20,526 bases of DNA from CAYVHB01 sp964450865 (GTDB lineage Bacteria > Bacillota > Clostridia > Saccharofermentanales > UBA5734). The notes under the pieces were generated by a model. It worked only from the letters and a program-made list of their open reading frames with translations. It ran no database searches and was not told the DNA's origin. Within the stretch, counting starts at the first letter, position 1. Each line of letters starts with the position of its first letter. Made by a program: the position numbers and the translations under genes. This document shows, piece after piece, positions 7,566 to 15,677 of this stretch. Location of the stretch: contig CAYVHB010000044.1 of NCBI GenBank assembly GCA_964450865.1, positions 1 to 20,526 of the forward strand. Reading direction: 5' to 3'.

Positions 7566-7850
7566 ATGGCTCACAAGCGATCCCACATTGTACTGGCTAT
7601 CCTCGCTCCCGTCCTGGGCCTTCTGCTCAGCGCCCTGGCTGCTTCCCTGATGACCCCACAGGAGCCCCGGACCTTTGTATTTTTCCTGAGCATGTCCCTG
7701 GTTATGCTTTTCCCCTGGATTGTTCTGGGCATAATCGGCCTGGTGCTCTTTTTCAAGAAAAGCCTGCGGGCTTGCCTGATTTTCAATGGCGCTTCGCTGG
7801 CTGCCCTTCTCTTGATCATGGGTGGCTGTTTCAGTGCTTTTCGCGGCTGA
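7566..7850 (+). CDS. small membrane protein of unknown function
   Basis: This 94-residue protein has a short basic N terminus (MAHKRSH) and hydrophobic segments at about residues 8-28, 38-65 and 72-90, giving three (possibly four) helices. I recognise no family. AGGAGG at 7551-7556 lies 9 bases before the ATG at 7566, which is better than the in-frame ATG at 7542. It is 60 bases after the Lgt-like gene on the same strand and probably shares its transcript. Confidence 0.65.
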   Translation: MAHKRSHIVLAILAPVLGLLLSALAASLMTPQEPRTFVFFLSMSLVMLFPWIVLGIIGLVLFFKKSLRACLIFNGASLAALLLIMGGCFSAFRG

Positions 7851-7956
7851 CAGCAAGCCTTTTGACGGTATGCCTTCAGATGCGACAGCCGTTGCGGGCC
7901 TTTCATGTAATCGATTGAACAGATAGTAAGCCTGCAGACAGCAAGTCTTTTGACAG
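7849..7956 (+). repeat. pair of 20-bp direct repeats flanking the spacer before the histidine kinase
   Basis: GACAGCAAGCCTTTTGACGG (7849-7868) and GACAGCAAGTCTTTTGACAG (7937-7956) match at 18 of 20 positions, with starts 88 bases apart. A third, shorter likeness (GACAGCAAACTTTAGA) begins at 7952 and overlaps the end of the second. The first copy overlaps the stop of the small membrane protein gene and the last ends beside the kinase ribosome site. They could be operator sites or the trace of a small duplication. Confidence 0.5.
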
Positions 7957-7976
7957 CAAACTTTAGAGGTATATAC

Positions 7977-10802
7977 ATGGGCACGACCCCCGAACCAGCC
8001 ACCGGCCCGACCCCCGGACCGGCGGCTGATCTGATCCCTGAACCCGTTACTGATCCAGCCGCCGATCCGGTCCCTGAGCCTTTCCCGGGACCTCTCCCGG
8101 AACCATCACTGGTCCCGACTGATCAGCAGCAAATTGCGAAGTTGCGCAACCAGGTGAAATTCCTGACCCGGCTGCTCGAAGCCATTCCTGATTCGATCTG
8201 TTATGAGGCGCCGGATGGTATGCTCCTGGGCTGTAATCAGGCGCACACACCGGATGGACCGCCCTGGCCCGAGACCTTGAAAGCGCCGATCGCTGATGAC
8301 GATGGTGCCCTGCTGGGCTGGCTGCGCCTGAGCCGGGACATGTCTGCCCAGGCCCGGATTGAAGAGCAGCTGCGGACTAGCATCGAAAATTTCGAAGTCT
8401 TTTTCGCCACGATGGATGATATGATTTTTATCACCAATGAAGCAGGCCAGGTCATCTCAACCAATCGGGCCGTGACGGAAAAACTTGGTTTTTCGCCTGC
8501 CGAAATGGTGTCAATGCATATCCTTGATTTCAATCCGCCCGGGCAGCGGGCCGAAGCCGAGCAGATCTTTGCCGAAATGTTTGCCGGTAAACGCTCGACT
8601 TGCCCGCTGCCACTTGTCCGCAAGGAAGGTACCCTGTTGCCGGCAGAAACCCGGGTCTGGTTCGGTTCATGGAATAACCAGCGTTGTATGTTCGGCGTTG
8701 CCAAGGACTTGTCAAAGGAACAGGAATCGTTACAGAAATTCAACAAGATCTTCGACCTGAATCCGGCGCTGATGGCTATCAGCACGATGTCCGACCGCAC
8801 ATTTATTGAGGTCAACCGCACCTTCATTACGACGCTCGGGTATCATAGGGATGAGGTGATCGGGCGTACTGCCCGTGAACTGGATCTGTTTGTTGATCAG
8901 GCGACCCATGATAAGATCACCCGGCAGCTGATTATTCATGGTTCGATCAGCAACCAGGAACTGCTGGTCCGCAAGAAAGACGGCACCATTCTCAATGGCC
9001 TGTTTTCTGGTGAAATCATTGAGAGCCAGGGCCAGCGTTTTCTGCTGACAGTCATGGCTGATGTGACATCCAGCATTCAGGCCCAGCTGTCGTTGCGCCA
9101 TCAGTCCGAACTGCAGCAGATCCTGATGAAAATCTCGACCGAATACATCAACTTGCCGCTCGAGATAGCTGGCCAGGCCATCAACCAGTCCTTGCATGAT
9201 ATTGGTGAATTTGTCCAGGCTGACCGGGCTTATATTTTCGATTATGATTTCGCCGGTCATACGTGTTCCAACAGCTATGAATGGTGCCGGGAAGGCATTT
9301 CGCCGCAAATTGCCAACCTGCAGCAGGTGCCGCTGGCTGCTTTGCAGAACTGGGTCTCGACACACCGCCAGGGTAAGATGATGCTGATCCCCGATGTCCT
9401 GGCGTTGCCGGAAAAGGATGGCATCCGCCAGGTGCTGGAGCCTCAGGGCGTCAGAAGCCTGATTACCCTGCCCATGATGGATGAAGCTGAGTGCATCGGC
9501 TTTGTCGGCTTCGATTCGGTAACGATGTTGAAAGCCTATACCGAGACGGAAATCACCCTGCTGGCCATTTATTCCAAAATGCTGGTCAATCTGCGGATTC
9601 GTGAGGAACAGGAGAACCGGCTGAAACTGGCCAAAGTCGCGGCCGAGGAAGCCAGCCAGGCGAAAAGCCGGTTCCTGGCAACCATGAGCCATGAAATCCG
9701 CACCCCGATGAACGGGATGCTGGGTTTCCTCCAATTGCTGGAGCACCACGAGACTGATCCTCAGCATCTGATATATATCACCAAGATCCGCGACAGTGCC
9801 CAGACTTTGCTGACCATTGTCAATGATGTGCTTGACGTGTCAAGAATCGAGGCGGGCAAGCTCGCGCTGGAGCATATCCCCTTTGATCTGCCGGCCGTGG
9901 TTACGACAACCTGTCAGAGTTTTTTAATCCGGGCTGAGGAGAAGGGGATTGCCTTCGAACTGGCGATAGCCCCGGACGTGCCCCACCTGGTTACCGGCGA
10001 CCCGGTTCGCTTGCGCCAGATCCTGATCAACCTGATCAGTAACGCAGTCAAATTTACCAATAGCGGTGCCGTCTATTGCCACGTAGTTATCCGGGAGGGG
10101 GAAACAGGGCCCTGCCATGTGCTTTTTAAAATCCGCGACACAGGTATTGGCATGTCGGCAGAGACTGTCAGCCGTCTTTTTCAACCATTCATGCAGGCTG
10201 ACAGTTCATTGACGCGAAAATACGGCGGTTCTGGTCTGGGGCTTTCCATTACGCATCATCTGATAACGATGCTGGGTGGCCAGATTGCTGTTGAGAGCCA
10301 GCCTGGCCAAGGTAGCCAGTTTATTGTCGAGTTGCCTTTTGCGGTTGGCGATCAGGGATTTCAGGCTCCGGCCAGCGGACCCCGGCATATGGAAGAGCGC
10401 CTGCGCGGTGCCCGCGTCCTGCTGGTGGAGGATAATGAAATCAATCGGGAAATTGCCCGCGAGATGCTTGAGAACGCGGGCGTTCAGGTCGATATTGCCA
10501 GTAATGGCCAGGAAGCGGTTGAGGCTGTCCGCCAGCAGGCCTTTGATGTGGTCCTGATGGACATCCAGATGCCGGAGATGGACGGCTACGAGGCGACCCG
10601 CGAGATCCGGCGCGATGATAGCCGGCAGAATCTGCCGATTATCGCCATGACGGCCGGCGTCATGACCAGCGAACGCGAACGGGCCAGTGCTGCCGGCATG
10701 AACGATTATATTACCAAGCCGATCAATGGCGACGAACTGCGCCAGATCATCGCCCGCTGGCTTGAACCATTCCACAGAAATGCAGCCGACGCAGCTCCGT
10801 GA
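7977..10802 (+). CDS. soluble hybrid sensor histidine kinase (PAS-PAS-PAS-GAF-HisKA-HATPase-REC)
   Basis: This 941-residue multidomain kinase has no membrane helix. A Pro-rich segment with repeated PEP, PGP and PxP motifs fills residues 4-45. A degenerate PAS domain follows (about 50-125), then PAS 2 (about 135-250), PAS 3 (about 255-375) and a GAF domain (about 380-545). The HisKA domain has H572 in SHEIRTP. The ATPase domain shows the NAVKFT, DTGIG and GGSGLGL boxes. The C-terminal receiver has the acidic VEDNE start, phospho-acceptor D862 in VLMDIQMP, and the TAG and KPI positions. It should sense a cytoplasmic or membrane-permeable signal and pass phosphate to its own receiver. No Hpt or DNA-binding regulator is nearby, so the output partner lies elsewhere. 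The start at 7977 is set by AGAGG 7 bases upstream; the frame opens at a TTG at 7950. Confidence 0.93.
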   Translation: MGTTPEPATGPTPGPAADLIPEPVTDPAADPVPEPFPGPLPEPSLVPTDQQQIAKLRNQVKFLTRLLEAIPDSICYEAPDGMLLGCNQAHTPDGPPWPETLKAPIADDDGALLGWLRLSRDMSAQARIEEQLRTSIENFEVFFATMDDMIFITNEAGQVISTNRAVTEKLGFSPAEMVSMHILDFNPPGQRAEAEQIFAEMFAGKRSTCPLPLVRKEGTLLPAETRVWFGSWNNQRCMFGVAKDLSKEQESLQKFNKIFDLNPALMAISTMSDRTFIEVNRTFITTLGYHRDEVIGRTARELDLFVDQATHDKITRQLIIHGSISNQELLVRKKDGTILNGLFSGEIIESQGQRFLLTVMADVTSSIQAQLSLRHQSELQQILMKISTEYINLPLEIAGQAINQSLHDIGEFVQADRAYIFDYDFAGHTCSNSYEWCREGISPQIANLQQVPLAALQNWVSTHRQGKMMLIPDVLALPEKDGIRQVLEPQGVRSLITLPMMDEAECIGFVGFDSVTMLKAYTETEITLLAIYSKMLVNLRIREEQENRLKLAKVAAEEASQAKSRFLATMSHEIRTPMNGMLGFLQLLEHHETDPQHLIYITKIRDSAQTLLTIVNDVLDVSRIEAGKLALEHIPFDLPAVVTTTCQSFLIRAEEKGIAFELAIAPDVPHLVTGDPVRLRQILINLISNAVKFTNSGAVYCHVVIREGETGPCHVLFKIRDTGIGMSAETVSRLFQPFMQADSSLTRKYGGSGLGLSITHHLITMLGGQIAVESQPGQGSQFIVELPFAVGDQGFQAPASGPRHMEERLRGARVLLVEDNEINREIAREMLENAGVQVDIASNGQEAVEAVRQQAFDVVLMDIQMPEMDGYEATREIRRDDSRQNLPIIAMTAGVMTSERERASAAGMNDYITKPINGDELRQIIARWLEPFHRNAADAAP

Positions 10803-10960
10803 CACCTGTGGCGAAGCCGAATCTCCGCCAGCGGGGCCCGGCACCCTGCATCAGTCCCGGGCCTCGCTACCGGCGGTGCCTGTCGTTCTGCGTGCGTACC
10901 GTTGGCAGGGCTTCTCTGTTGAGTCGCCATTATCCTTGCCAGCTTTGGCAAATGCGATGC

Positions 10961-10989
10961 TTGCGAATAACCCCGGCTCAGTCTACAAT
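10961..10989 (+). promoter_or_regulatory. sigma-A type promoter for tupAB
   Basis: TTGCGA (10961-10966) and TACAAT (10984-10989) are separated by 17 bases, giving a start near 10996. The 298-base spacer 10803-11100 holds no credible gene. Upstream of the promoter I see only a loose GGCACC/GGTGCC inverted repeat (10840-10880) without a T run. Confidence 0.6.
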
Positions 10990-10995
10990 GATGCT

Positions 10996-11100
10996 TGCAT
11001 ACCGACTTCGAGTCTGACCGGCTAAATCCTGTGACATGCCGGCTGACCGGGGTGATGGGGGAAACGCCATCACCTTCCAATGTGAAAAGGAGTAGGACAA
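10996..11100 (+). promoter_or_regulatory. structured leader of tupA
   Basis: The predicted 105-base leader holds a perfect 8-bp stem, GGTGATGG (11051-11058) with CCATCACC (11067-11074), and a possible 5-bp stem CCGGC (11018-11022)/GCCGG (11038-11042). There is also a direct repeat of CTGACCGG (11014 and 11043). AGGAG at 11088-11092 follows the large stem. I could not match this to a known riboswitch consensus. A metal- or cofactor-responsive leader is possible but unproven. Confidence 0.35.
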
Positions 11101-11997
11101 ATGAGAAAAGCCATGACTTTGCTGCTGGTTGTGTTCATGCTGGCCCTGACGGCCTGCACGCCGACTGCAACCACGACTGCTGCCCCGACGACAACCCCGG
11201 CCGTTACCACGACTGCTGTAACAACCTCAGCCGCCACCACGACGGTAGCCAGTAAAACGGTGCGACTGTCGACAACAACCAGTGTCAATGACACCGGCCT
11301 GCTGCCCGAGCTGGAAAAGATGTTCGAGGCCAGCAGCGGCTACCAGCTGGATATTGTCGCCAACGGTACCGGAGCGGCCATCAAGCTGGGTGAAACAGGT
11401 GATGCCGACGTACTGCTGGTTCACGCCAAGGCTTCCGAGGAGACTTTCATCAATACCGGTTTCGGCGTGAAGCGTATACCCTTCATGTATAACTACTTCG
11501 TGATTGCCGGCCCTAAAGAGGATCCGGCCAAGGTTGCCCAGACCAAAACCGCTGCGGATGCCTTCAAGGCCATCGCGACGGCCAAGGCTAAATTCGTCTC
11601 GCGCGGTGACGATTCCGGAACCCATAAAGCCGAGCTCAAGATCTGGGAAGCGGCTGGCATCAAACCAGCCGGTGACTGGTATATTTCGGCCGGCAAAGGC
11701 ATGGGCCCGAGCCTGATCATGGCCGGCGAACTGCAGGCCTATATCCTGACCGACAAAGGAACTTATCTGACGAATGAAGCCCAGACCGGCCTGACACTTG
11801 CCCTGAGTGAGTCCGCCGACCTGAAAAATACCTACTCCCTGATCGCGGTGAATCCGCAGAAGAATCCCGGCGTCAATGTGACCGGAGCCCAGGCCTTTAT
11901 CGACTTCATGCTCAGCGCCGAGGCCAAGGCTATCATCAGTCAGTATGGCAAGGAAAAATTCGGTGAGCCCCTGTTTATCTATGACTATGCCGGTTAA
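11101..11997 (+). CDS. tupA: tungstate ABC transporter substrate-binding lipoprotein TupA
   Basis: This extracellular binding protein (298 residues) is expected to capture tungstate for import, supplying tungsten-pterin enzymes. The signal peptide ends in a lipobox L16-T-A-C19, so the mature protein is lipid-anchored. A Thr/Ala-rich linker of about 30 residues follows. TupA family motifs are clear: TTTSVNDTGLL, DADVLLVHA, FVSRGDDSGTH and KGMGPSL. These separate it from ModA and PstS. AGGAG lies 8 bases before the ATG. It is 11 bases upstream of the permease gene and has its own promoter and leader. Confidence 0.95.
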   Translation: MRKAMTLLLVVFMLALTACTPTATTTAAPTTTPAVTTTAVTTSAATTTVASKTVRLSTTTSVNDTGLLPELEKMFEASSGYQLDIVANGTGAAIKLGETGDADVLLVHAKASEETFINTGFGVKRIPFMYNYFVIAGPKEDPAKVAQTKTAADAFKAIATAKAKFVSRGDDSGTHKAELKIWEAAGIKPAGDWYISAGKGMGPSLIMAGELQAYILTDKGTYLTNEAQTGLTLALSESADLKNTYSLIAVNPQKNPGVNVTGAQAFIDFMLSAEAKAIISQYGKEKFGEPLFIYDYAG

Positions 11998-12008
11998 TTA
12001 AAGACGCG

Positions 12009-12701
12009 ATGACGATCCTGCAGGAAATCATTCAGACCTTCGTCAACAGTGACAGTGAACTCTGGGAGATCCTGTCGCTGACGGTATGCATGACGATTCT
12101 GAGTACCGGCCTGGCCACTCTGGCCGGGGTACCGGCTGGTATTCTGCTGGCTTCTACCCGGTTTCCCGGTAAAAGGCTGATCCGGCGGCTGATTCAGACG
12201 TTCATGAGTCTGCCGCCGGTTGTTGCCGGCCTGTTTGTCTTTCTCCTTTTGTCCCGCCGCGGCCCGCTGGGCCGTCTGCAATTGTTGTTTTCCCTGCCAG
12301 CCATGGTAATTGCCCAGTTCATCCTGATTTTCCCGATCGTAGCCAGCCTGACCCTGGCCACCATTGAAGCGCGGCGCCCCCTGATGCTCGAGACGATGCG
12401 CGGTCTCGGCTTGTCCCGCCGTCGCGAATTCTGGCTGCTGCTGCGTGAATCGCGCCGGGCCCTGGTTGTCGTCCTGTTGTCCGGCCTGGCCCGGGCTATA
12501 TCGGAGGTCGGCGCGGTCATGATGGTTGGTGGCAATATCCAGCACAAGACCCGCGTGATGACCACCGCTATCATGCTGGAGACCAATAAAGGCAACTTTG
12601 GCGCTGCGATTGCCCTCGGTCTGATGCTGCTGTTCCTGGCTTTTGCTGTCAACATTGTGGCTGTCCGCGTCCAGGAAAACGACGAAAATGCAAATAAATA
12701 G
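12009..12701 (+). CDS. tupB: tungstate ABC transporter permease TupB
   Basis: This membrane permease has 230 residues and about five to six helices. The cytoplasmic coupling loop is ETMRGLGLSRRREFW (about residues 127-141), followed by the conserved SGLARAISEVGAVMMVGGNI segment typical of TupB. It should partner with the adjacent TupA to move tungstate across the membrane. The ribosome site is weak, and the gene starts 11 bases after the tupA stop, so coupling is likely. The ATPase TupC, normally the next gene, is absent from the following 500 bases. Confidence 0.93.
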   Translation: MTILQEIIQTFVNSDSELWEILSLTVCMTILSTGLATLAGVPAGILLASTRFPGKRLIRRLIQTFMSLPPVVAGLFVFLLLSRRGPLGRLQLLFSLPAMVIAQFILIFPIVASLTLATIEARRPLMLETMRGLGLSRRREFWLLLRESRRALVVVLLSGLARAISEVGAVMMVGGNIQHKTRVMTTAIMLETNKGNFGAAIALGLMLLFLAFAVNIVAVRVQENDENANK

Positions 12702-13054
12702 TAAACACCGCTCGTTTTATCGCTCGGCCTGCCCAGGCAGACAGCCGCTCGGCATAACCACGGTCTTGCTGCCGCAGTCATTTCTGTCAGTGTAAATACG
12801 AGCTGAACTGACTGTTAAAATAATCGCAGCGGTGATGATTGTCATGCCTGGTTCATGCCGGCCTGTTTATGGCAAATGAGTCCGTATAGGCTAGTTTTGC
12901 TGGCCCAGGCCTGATCACCGCCGATTTATGGATTCAATACGTCTGGTTTCAACAGATCGAGCCGGTGACTGAAGTGACAGGTTTCCATTGATCACGGGCA
13001 TGATTGCTGTTTAAATTGCTTAAAAAAACAAATAAAATACCGAATTAAATATTT

Positions 13055-13100
13055 CCGCCCCGAAGGATAGATCGCCGATGTTTTGACACTGGCGGCTTTT
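13055..13100 (+). terminator. weak terminator-like element
   Basis: CCGCC (13055-13059) can pair with GGCGG (13091-13095); alternatively CGCC (13073-13076) pairs with GGCG (13091-13094). A run of six Ts follows (13097-13102). The stems are short and the loops long, so this may be a weak terminator for the tupAB transcript or nothing. Confidence 0.3.
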
Positions 13101-13121
13101 TTATGCTTCAGGCAGCTGGTT

Positions 13122-13150
13122 TTGACGAATTAGCCAGCCTGATTTATAAT
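13122..13150 (+). promoter_or_regulatory. strong sigma-A type promoter for the GH25 gene
   Basis: TTGACG (13122-13127) and a perfect TATAAT (13145-13150) are separated by exactly 17 bases. Transcription should start near 13157, about 60 bases before the ATG at 13217. Confidence 0.75.
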
Positions 13151-13216
13151 ATACGCAAATTGCGAATCGCCAAGACCAGCTCGGATAACTGGACATGATC
13201 CTGACAGGTGACTGCT

Positions 13217-15010
13217 ATGAACGAAAAACTTGCTCAATCAAACAGAAAAATGCGCGTCAGGCCATGGCTGATGCTTTTGACAATTATACTGATTATGGCT
13301 GTCGCGTCCGGAGCCAGTCCCCTGCTGGCCACTTCCGGACAACTTGAAACGAGCGAGCCTGCAGTTGTTGTGCAGGCTACCACCTGTACAGTGACTTTTG
13401 ACAGCCGCAATGGATCCGCTGTGCCCAGCGTGACGGTCGAATCCGGTTCGCCGGTAACCAAGCCGGCCAGTCCGACCCGTTCCGGCTATAAATTCAATGG
13501 CTGGTTCAAGGATGCTGACCGGATTTATAAATGGAATTTCAGCACGGCGATCACCGCCGACCGGACGCTGTATGCCGACTGGATCTATATCCGGACCGAC
13601 GGCATGGAACCGGCGGCCAGTCCCAGCAACCTGGCTGTCATTGACCTGTCCCAATGGAATGATGATATCGCCAGCACATCCGATGATATCAATTTTACGA
13701 CCCTGGCTGGTAAGCTGGATGCCGTTTATCTGCGGGCTGCCAGCTTCAGTGACAGCCGGGGCGGTTTCTATATCGACGACCAGGTCGCCAGCTATGCTGC
13801 ATCCGCTACCGCGGCCGGCCTGCCTTTTGGCTTCTACATTTATCACCGGCCGCAGGCTGATCCGGCGGTTTCAGCCAGCCACGCCCGGCAATTTTATGAT
13901 TTCATCAGCCAGTATGACTATAGCTGCATACCGGTCATTGATATTGAGATAACCAACGATCTGACCAAAAGCCAGATTACGGCCAGCGTGCTGGCTCTGG
14001 CCGAGGAGTTCCGCCGCCTGAGCGGCCAGGATCCGATGATTTACTCGGGTGTCTCCTTTGCCAATTCCTACCTGGGTGCCGATCTTGGCAAATATCGGTT
14101 ATGGATTGCCAACTGGTATTGTACCGAGCCGGGCCGGACTACTACCTGGGATGTCTGGGACATGTGGCAGTATTCGGCTAAAGGGCGGATCAGCGGTGTG
14201 CCGATATCGCCGGTCGACCTGGACTATGCCACCAGCAATATCTTCCTCAAGCCTGTGACCTTTGACAGCCAGGGCGGCTCAACTGTTGCCAGCCATCTGG
14301 CCTCGTATAATTCGACCATTCCCGAACCGGCTACGCCGACCCGCAGTGACTATTTATTCACTGGCTGGTATCAGGTCAGCGACTTCGCGACCGCCTGGGA
14401 CTTTGCCGCGGATACCGTCCAGGCCGATCGGACATTGTATGCGCGCTGGCTGCAAAAAAGCGTGGGTGATCTGACTGTTGCCTCGGCCGGTTATAACAGC
14501 CTCAAGATCAGCTGGCCGGCTGTTCCCGGCGCTGATTCCTATCAGATTTTCCGTGCCGATGCCGCCGATGGTACTTATACGCGGATCAAGACCGTATCAG
14601 ATCCGGCTTTAACCTATACCGACACGGGGCTGGCCACCGGCCAGACCTACTATTATAAAGTCCGGGCTTATGCGAGCCTGGGCGCTACCAAGATAACCAG
14701 CGGTTATTCGGCGGTCAGTCCGGGTAAACCGGTACCGGCCAGACCGGGCAGCTACAAGGTCGCTTTGCGCACCAAAACCAGCATCCGGGTGTCCTGGGCT
14801 GCTGTGACAGGTGCCAGCGGTTATGAAGTCTATCGCAAAATCGGTGCTGATGGCACCTACACCCTGCGCAAGACTACGACATCGCTGGCATTCATCAATA
14901 CCGGCCTGACCGCTGGCAAGGCTTATTATTATAAAGTCCGGGCTTACCGGACTGTTGGTTCAGCGAAAGTTTATGGCCCGTTTACCACGGCCCAGAAAAT
15001 CACGCCCTGA
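13217..15010 (+). CDS. secreted GH25 lysozyme with InlB-type repeats and FN3-like domains
   Basis: This is a 597-residue exported muramidase. The signal peptide spans about residues 1-39 (basic start, helix WLMLLTIILIMAVASG). An InlB/Listeria-Bacteroides repeat follows at about 57-122 (GWFKD...LYADW). The GH25 catalytic domain is at about 138-338, with D143 (IDLSQWN) and D242/E244 (VIDIEI) at the expected active-site positions and a WDMWQYS strand near its end. A second InlB repeat lies at about 343-412, then two FN3-like modules at about 415-505 and 510-597, each with a YYKVRAY strand. GH25 enzymes cut the MurNAc-GlcNAc bond of peptidoglycan. No LPXTG, SLH or known wall-binding domain is present. 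AGGTG lies 6 bases before the ATG; a GTG three codons upstream is the alternative start. Confidence 0.92.
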   Translation: MNEKLAQSNRKMRVRPWLMLLTIILIMAVASGASPLLATSGQLETSEPAVVVQATTCTVTFDSRNGSAVPSVTVESGSPVTKPASPTRSGYKFNGWFKDADRIYKWNFSTAITADRTLYADWIYIRTDGMEPAASPSNLAVIDLSQWNDDIASTSDDINFTTLAGKLDAVYLRAASFSDSRGGFYIDDQVASYAASATAAGLPFGFYIYHRPQADPAVSASHARQFYDFISQYDYSCIPVIDIEITNDLTKSQITASVLALAEEFRRLSGQDPMIYSGVSFANSYLGADLGKYRLWIANWYCTEPGRTTTWDVWDMWQYSAKGRISGVPISPVDLDYATSNIFLKPVTFDSQGGSTVASHLASYNSTIPEPATPTRSDYLFTGWYQVSDFATAWDFAADTVQADRTLYARWLQKSVGDLTVASAGYNSLKISWPAVPGADSYQIFRADAADGTYTRIKTVSDPALTYTDTGLATGQTYYYKVRAYASLGATKITSGYSAVSPGKPVPARPGSYKVALRTKTSIRVSWAAVTGASGYEVYRKIGADGTYTLRKTTTSLAFINTGLTAGKAYYYKVRAYRTVGSAKVYGPFTTAQKITP

Positions 15011-15029
15011 GGACGAAAGTCCGGGAGAC

Positions 15030-15078
15030 CTGAAAATGAGGCTGGCAAGTAGCTTTCTTTCAGCGGCTCTGTTTTCAG
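15030..15078 (+). terminator. imperfect hairpin after the GH25 gene, possible terminator
   Basis: CTGAAAA (15030-15036) pairs perfectly with TTTTCAG (15072-15078), and an inner GCTG (15041-15044) pairs with CAGC (15061-15064). There is no T run after the stem, so an intrinsic terminator is doubtful. It could be an mRNA 3' end stabiliser. Confidence 0.35.
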
Positions 15079-15110
15079 CCACCCCTGATCTTCACAATTT
15101 CATCACATGA

Positions 15111-15175
15111 CCATCACATGCAAACAATCTGATTGTGATTTACTGGTATTGATCAGCATTCATCAGATTGGATGG
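15111..15175 (+). other. nested inverted repeat of possible RNA structure
   Basis: CAATCTGAT (15125-15133) pairs perfectly with ATCAGATTG (15162-15170). An inner TGAT (15136-15139)/ATCA (15152-15155) and an outer CCATC (15111-15115)/GATGG (15171-15175) extend it, with a 9-base bulge on the 5' side. Just upstream, CATCACATG occurs twice, 11 bases apart. It may be a small RNA, an operator or a leader element. Confidence 0.4.
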
Positions 15176-15185
15176 CGGAGCTGGT

Positions 15186-15368
15186 ATGCGCATAAAAGCT
15201 GGACTCGAACTGGCCCTTGAAATCTTGCTGGTTGTCGTATTCTGTAATTGGTTGGCAGGGATCAACTCAGCTGCAAAATCCATGCGTCTGATTTGGATAG
15301 CAGAAGTGGCGGACGAGTGCTCATCTGGCAAAAACTATGCGTTTATGCTGAAAATTTTGATTAATTGA
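15186..15368 (+). CDS. possible small membrane peptide
   Basis: A 60-residue ORF starting MRIKAG with one hydrophobic stretch (about residues 9-28). GGAG lies about 5 bases before the ATG. Composition is plausible for a membrane peptide, but there is no recognisable family, no good promoter and the spacing is tight. It may be spurious. Confidence 0.2.
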   Translation: MRIKAGLELALEILLVVVFCNWLAGINSAAKSMRLIWIAEVADECSSGKNYAFMLKILIN

Positions 15369-15412
15369 TGAAATATTTTGTTCTATGTCAGGTAGAACAG
15401 CAGGCCATGATG

Positions 15413-15421
15413 TGATATAAT
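15413..15421 (+). promoter_or_regulatory. extended -10 promoter for the Ig-repeat surface protein
   Basis: TGATATAAT is a perfect extended -10 motif (TGnTATAAT). The -35 position 17 bases upstream (TAGAAC, 15393-15398) is poor, as is common for extended -10 promoters. The predicted start near 15428 leaves an unusually long leader of about 305 bases. Confidence 0.5.
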
Positions 15422-15663
15422 CTAACTAAATCGTGTAAGTCGGGCTGAATGGCAGATTGCCGGCCTGGCGTGCAAACGAATGGAATCTTTGAAAATCAAC
15501 AGGAATGCTGTACTCAAATGTTGTTACAGGTCTTTTTTACATCGTAACTGAAAGAAATAGTAAACCTGGTTCACATCGTCCGGCAGCGGACACGTTCTTG
15601 ATGGATTTCATGGGTTACAGTCAATCTTCAGCGCTCAGTCGAACTGATTTTGCCGGTTACAGT

Positions 15664-15677
15664 GGACGGATCCGTCC
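15664..15677. promoter_or_regulatory. 14-base perfect palindrome in the leader of the Ig-repeat gene
   Basis: GGACGGATCCGTCC is a perfect palindrome 55 bases before the ATG at 15733. In RNA it could form a 5-bp stem with a GATC loop; in DNA it could bind a dimeric regulator. Confidence 0.35.

Larger units (their letters stand above)
12702..13216 (+). other. gene-free spacer between tupB and the GH25 gene
   Basis: There is no ORF with coding character and no Walker A/B trace of a lost TupC on either strand. It contains a tight GC hairpin near 12731-12740 without a T run, an AT-rich tract at about 13008-13054, a weak terminator-like element (13055-13100) and the GH25 promoter (13122-13150). 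Confidence 0.6.

Noticed and set aside
7950..7977. TTGACA (7950-7955) and TATACA (7972-7977) considered as a promoter for the histidine kinase
   Set aside because: The -10 would overlap the start codon, so transcription would begin inside the gene; the TTGACA is part of the direct repeat.
8730..9767. 345-codon reverse open frame opposite the histidine kinase
   Set aside because: The forward strand encodes unmistakable PAS, GAF and HisKA motifs through the same bases; the reverse translation shows no domain.
10726..11025. 99-codon forward open frame overlapping the end of the kinase and the tupA spacer
   Set aside because: It overlaps the kinase receiver domain, has no good ribosome site and its translation lacks any protein-like pattern.
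15007..15020. CTGAGGACGAAAGTCC considered as a hammerhead ribozyme core
   Set aside because: The CUGANGA and GAAA boxes are nearly adjacent with no room for stem II, and no matching stems I and III are seen.
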